Shown: positions 5,750 to 7,094 of the stretch, one piece after another
Layout of the letters: every line of letters begins with the position of its first letter
Position numbering within the stretch: the first letter of the stretch is position 1
Assembly: GCA_004356305.1 (NCBI GenBank)
Contig: SMXJ01000019.1
Span: forward strand, 1 to 7,094
Direction: 5' to 3'
Origin: Bacteroidota bacterium
GTDB taxonomy: Bacteria > Bacteroidota > Bacteroidia > Flavobacteriales > Flavobacteriaceae
DNA: 7,094 nucleotides
The notes under the pieces: generated by a model
What the model was told of the DNA's origin: nothing
The model's input: only the letters and a program-made list of their open reading frames with translations
Database searches by the model: none
Made by a program: the position numbers and the translations under genes

Positions 5750-6490
5750 ATGAAACTAAGAGCCGAAAATCTTATAAAATCTTATAAAAGACGTAAAGTG
5801 GTCAACGAAGTTACGCTGGACGTAAACCAGGGTGAAATTGTAGGGCTGCTGGGTCCTAATGGTGCCGGTAAAACCACCTGTTTTTATATGATCGTAGGCC
5901 TTACCAAACCCAATGGTGGCCGAATTTTCCTCGACAATACCGAGATCACGAGATACCCGATGTACAGACGTGCACAGTATGGAATTGGATACCTGGCACA
6001 GGAGGCTTCGGTGTTTCGAAAGTTGAGTGTAGAAGATAATATTTTGAGTGTGTTGCAATTCACCAAGCTCTCCAAAAAAGAGCAAAAAATGAAGATGGAG
6101 ACCTTGATCGAGGAATTTGGTTTGAGTCATATTCGTAAGAACCGTGGGGATCTTTTAAGTGGTGGAGAACGCCGCCGTACGGAAATTGCCCGCGCTCTCG
6201 CTACCGATCCAAATTTCATTCTTTTGGATGAACCTTTCGCCGGAGTCGATCCCGTCGCGGTAGAAGACATTCAGCGCATCGTTGCCCAGCTTAAGAATAA
6301 GAACATCGGTATTCTCATCACCGACCACAACGTACAGGAAACCCTCGCCATAACGGACCGTACCTATTTGATGTTTGAAGGCAGCATTTTAAAACACGGA
6401 GTACCTGAAGAACTCGCCAATGACCAAATGGTTCGAAAAGTGTATCTCGGACAGAATTTTGAACTTCGTAAAAAGAAATTAGAGTTTTAG
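5750..6490 (+). CDS. lptB: LPS export ABC transporter ATP-binding protein LptB
   Basis: LptB is the cytoplasmic ATPase of the LptB2FGC complex; ATP hydrolysis extracts LPS from the inner membrane and drives it over the Lpt bridge to the outer membrane. The 246-residue product matches E. coli LptB (241) along its whole length. It has Walker A GPNGAGKTT (35-43), Q-loop Q84 in YLAQEAS, signature LSGGE (136-140) followed by RRR, Walker B FILLDE (156-161) with the PFAGVDP D-loop, and H193 in ITDHNV as the switch histidine. The C-terminal RKVYLGQNFEL is typical of LptB. ATG at 5750-5752 gives the usual MKLRAENLIKSYK opening; an upstream in-frame TTG at 5732 lies inside the promoter-like box and adds six residues without family support. 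It lies 197 bases after tatC. lptF, lptG and lptC are not in the window. kdsD nearby makes this a partly grouped LPS region. Confidence 0.96.
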   Translation: MKLRAENLIKSYKRRKVVNEVTLDVNQGEIVGLLGPNGAGKTTCFYMIVGLTKPNGGRIFLDNTEITRYPMYRRAQYGIGYLAQEASVFRKLSVEDNILSVLQFTKLSKKEQKMKMETLIEEFGLSHIRKNRGDLLSGGERRRTEIARALATDPNFILLDEPFAGVDPVAVEDIQRIVAQLKNKNIGILITDHNVQETLAITDRTYLMFEGSILKHGVPEELANDQMVRKVYLGQNFELRKKKLEF

Positions 6491-6512
6491 TTTTTTGGCG
6501 TAACCCAAAAAA
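6491..6512. terminator. AT-rich hairpin directly after lptB, possible weak terminator
   Basis: TTTTTTGG (6491-6498) pairs with CCAAAAAA (6505-6512) around a 6-base loop, starting one base after the lptB stop. The stem is almost all A-T and no U-run follows the 3' arm, so it is not a classic terminator. It may act as a weak end or RNA-stabilising hairpin. Confidence 0.3.
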
Positions 6513-6585
6513 TTCGTTTCACATCATTTTTAGGGTCGGGTCTTCGCTACTCGCTTTTTTTAATGTATAAGACCTTTCGACTGCC

Positions 6586-6607
6586 CCTGTCTGCCGATAA
6601 ATGCAGG
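6586..6607. repeat. Degenerate palindromic repeat fragment between lptB and pssA
   Basis: CCTGTCTGCC at 6586-6595 and CAGG at 6604-6607 form the ends of a broken palindrome. It resembles a palindromic word (CCTGTCTGCCGACAGGCAGG) that I recall as dispersed in Bacteroidota intergenic DNA. Here the right arm is eroded (GATAAATGCAGG). The rest of the gap 6513-6639 holds a direct repeat GGGTC-GGGTC (6533-6542) and a T-run (6555-6561), and no convincing gene. Confidence 0.35.
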
Positions 6608-6639
6608 CTCAAGGCGATAGTAAAAAAGAGCTCAAACAT

Positions 6640-6662
6640 TTAGCCGCGCAGAGCGCAGCTAA
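6640..6662 (-). terminator. Hairpin downstream of pssA, probable terminator
   Basis: On the minus strand TTAGCTGCGC and GCGCGGCTAA form a 10-bp stem with a 3-base TCT loop, 11 bases after the pssA stop. The sixth pair is G-U in RNA read from this strand but a C/A mismatch if read from the plus strand, so the structure favours pssA transcripts. A U-run (TTTTTT, about 6627-6622) comes 12 bases later rather than immediately, so the element may be an imperfect intrinsic terminator or a 3'-end stabiliser. Confidence 0.5.
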
Positions 6663-6673
6663 CGCTCAACCCC

Positions 6674-7094
6674 TCACGCCTTAGATCTTTCCCTCCAAAC
6701 CAGGGACATCAATATGTAAACCGTTATGATAAGTGGTATTGCCAGAAACTTCAGTAAAACCGATGAGACCAAACAGAATACCAGGAAAATATAGCGCCTG
6801 GCATTGGTTCTCATATCCCAGGTCTTGAACTTTAAGGCAAAGAGCCGGATCTCAGCATTTAAAAGAACACAACTCAGCAAGGTCATCCCTATCAAAAACC
6901 ATCGGTTAAGAATGATGGCGTCGGACCAATTTGCCGGTTGGAGTTCCAAAATAAGAGCGAAGCTTAAGATCAATAATGCATTTGCCGGAGTTGGCAGGCC
7001 AATAAAACTATCGGTTTGCCGGATATCTACATTGAATTTTGCCAGACGATAACCTGAAGCGACGACGATCAATAGGCCGATCAAGGGCAGTAGC
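6674..7094 (-). CDS. pssA: CDP-diacylglycerol-serine O-phosphatidyltransferase, C-terminal part
   Basis: The frame enters from the right edge (open at 7093) and ends at TGA 6674-6676, giving the last 139 residues. PssA is an integral membrane enzyme that joins CDP-diacylglycerol and serine to form phosphatidylserine, later decarboxylated to phosphatidylethanolamine. Recognition rests on the family motifs SGYRLAKFN and SFIGLPTPANALL, followed by LLNAEIRLFALKF and ARRYIFL. About four or five hydrophobic segments are visible, ending in LAIPLIITVYILMSLVW and a short basic tail. The catalytic CDP-alcohol phosphotransferase motif DGxxARxxxxxxxxGxxxDxxxD belongs to the N-terminal half and is outside the window, so activity cannot be judged. 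It is convergent with lptB, and a hairpin follows its stop. Confidence 0.9.
   Translation of the reverse strand, partial: LLPLIGLLIVVASGYRLAKFNVDIRQTDSFIGLPTPANALLILSFALILELQPANWSDAIILNRWFLIGMTLLSCVLLNAEIRLFALKFKTWDMRTNARRYIFLVFCLVSSVLLKFLAIPLIITVYILMSLVWRERSKA

Noticed and set aside
6539..6574. GGTCTT / AAGACC inverted repeat after lptB as a terminator
   Set aside because: The arms are six bases with a 24-base spacer that contains the T-run itself, so no terminator geometry results.
6804..7052. 82-codon plus-strand frame opposite pssA
   Set aside because: Antisense to the conserved PssA motifs, with no recognisable domain.
1..7094. Mobile elements, CRISPR arrays, toxin-antitoxin or defence genes, tRNA or rRNA
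   Set aside because: Both strands were read through and no transposase, regular spacer array, cloverleaf or defence-type domain was recognised.

Overview
This window looks like ordinary chromosome from a member of the Bacteroidota, most likely a marine member of the Flavobacteriaceae. Three things point that way: the protein sequences (long cysteine-less RecQ, cyclophilin-FKBP fusion, PssA, KdsD, TatC, LptB), upstream boxes matching the Bacteroidota -7 consensus TAnnTTTG, and the absence of usable Shine-Dalgarno sites in front of the starts. The genus cannot be told from the window alone.

Layout. At the left edge (1-133, minus) is the N-terminus of a DinB/YfiT-like protein, cut by the window. 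Next, on the same strand, is a peptidyl-prolyl isomerase unit (216-1148) preceded by a consensus promoter and followed by a strong intrinsic terminator. Its cyclophilin half (606-1148) is intact. An in-frame TAA at 606-608 separates it from a well-preserved FKBP half (216-605) that has no conventional start codon of its own. Then comes recQ (minus, GTG start at 3561). Divergent from recQ is kdsD (plus, TTG start), which overlaps tatC by one base (TAATG). After a 197-base gap holding a degenerate repeat and a promoter-like box comes lptB (plus). The last gene, convergent with lptB, is pssA (minus), truncated by the right edge, with a 10-bp hairpin just after its stop.

How the genes work together. 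kdsD, lptB and pssA all serve the cell envelope. KdsD makes arabinose 5-phosphate for Kdo, LptB powers LPS transport to the outer membrane, and PssA makes phosphatidylserine, the precursor of phosphatidylethanolamine. TatC exports folded proteins. RecQ (DNA repair) and the prolyl isomerase (protein folding) are general housekeeping.

I found no mobile element, CRISPR array, tRNA/rRNA, defence cassette or clearly new system. The best second looks are the stop codon that splits the cyclophilin-FKBP fusion, the possible gene remnant between tatC and lptB, and repeat-like fragments in the two gaps flanking lptB.
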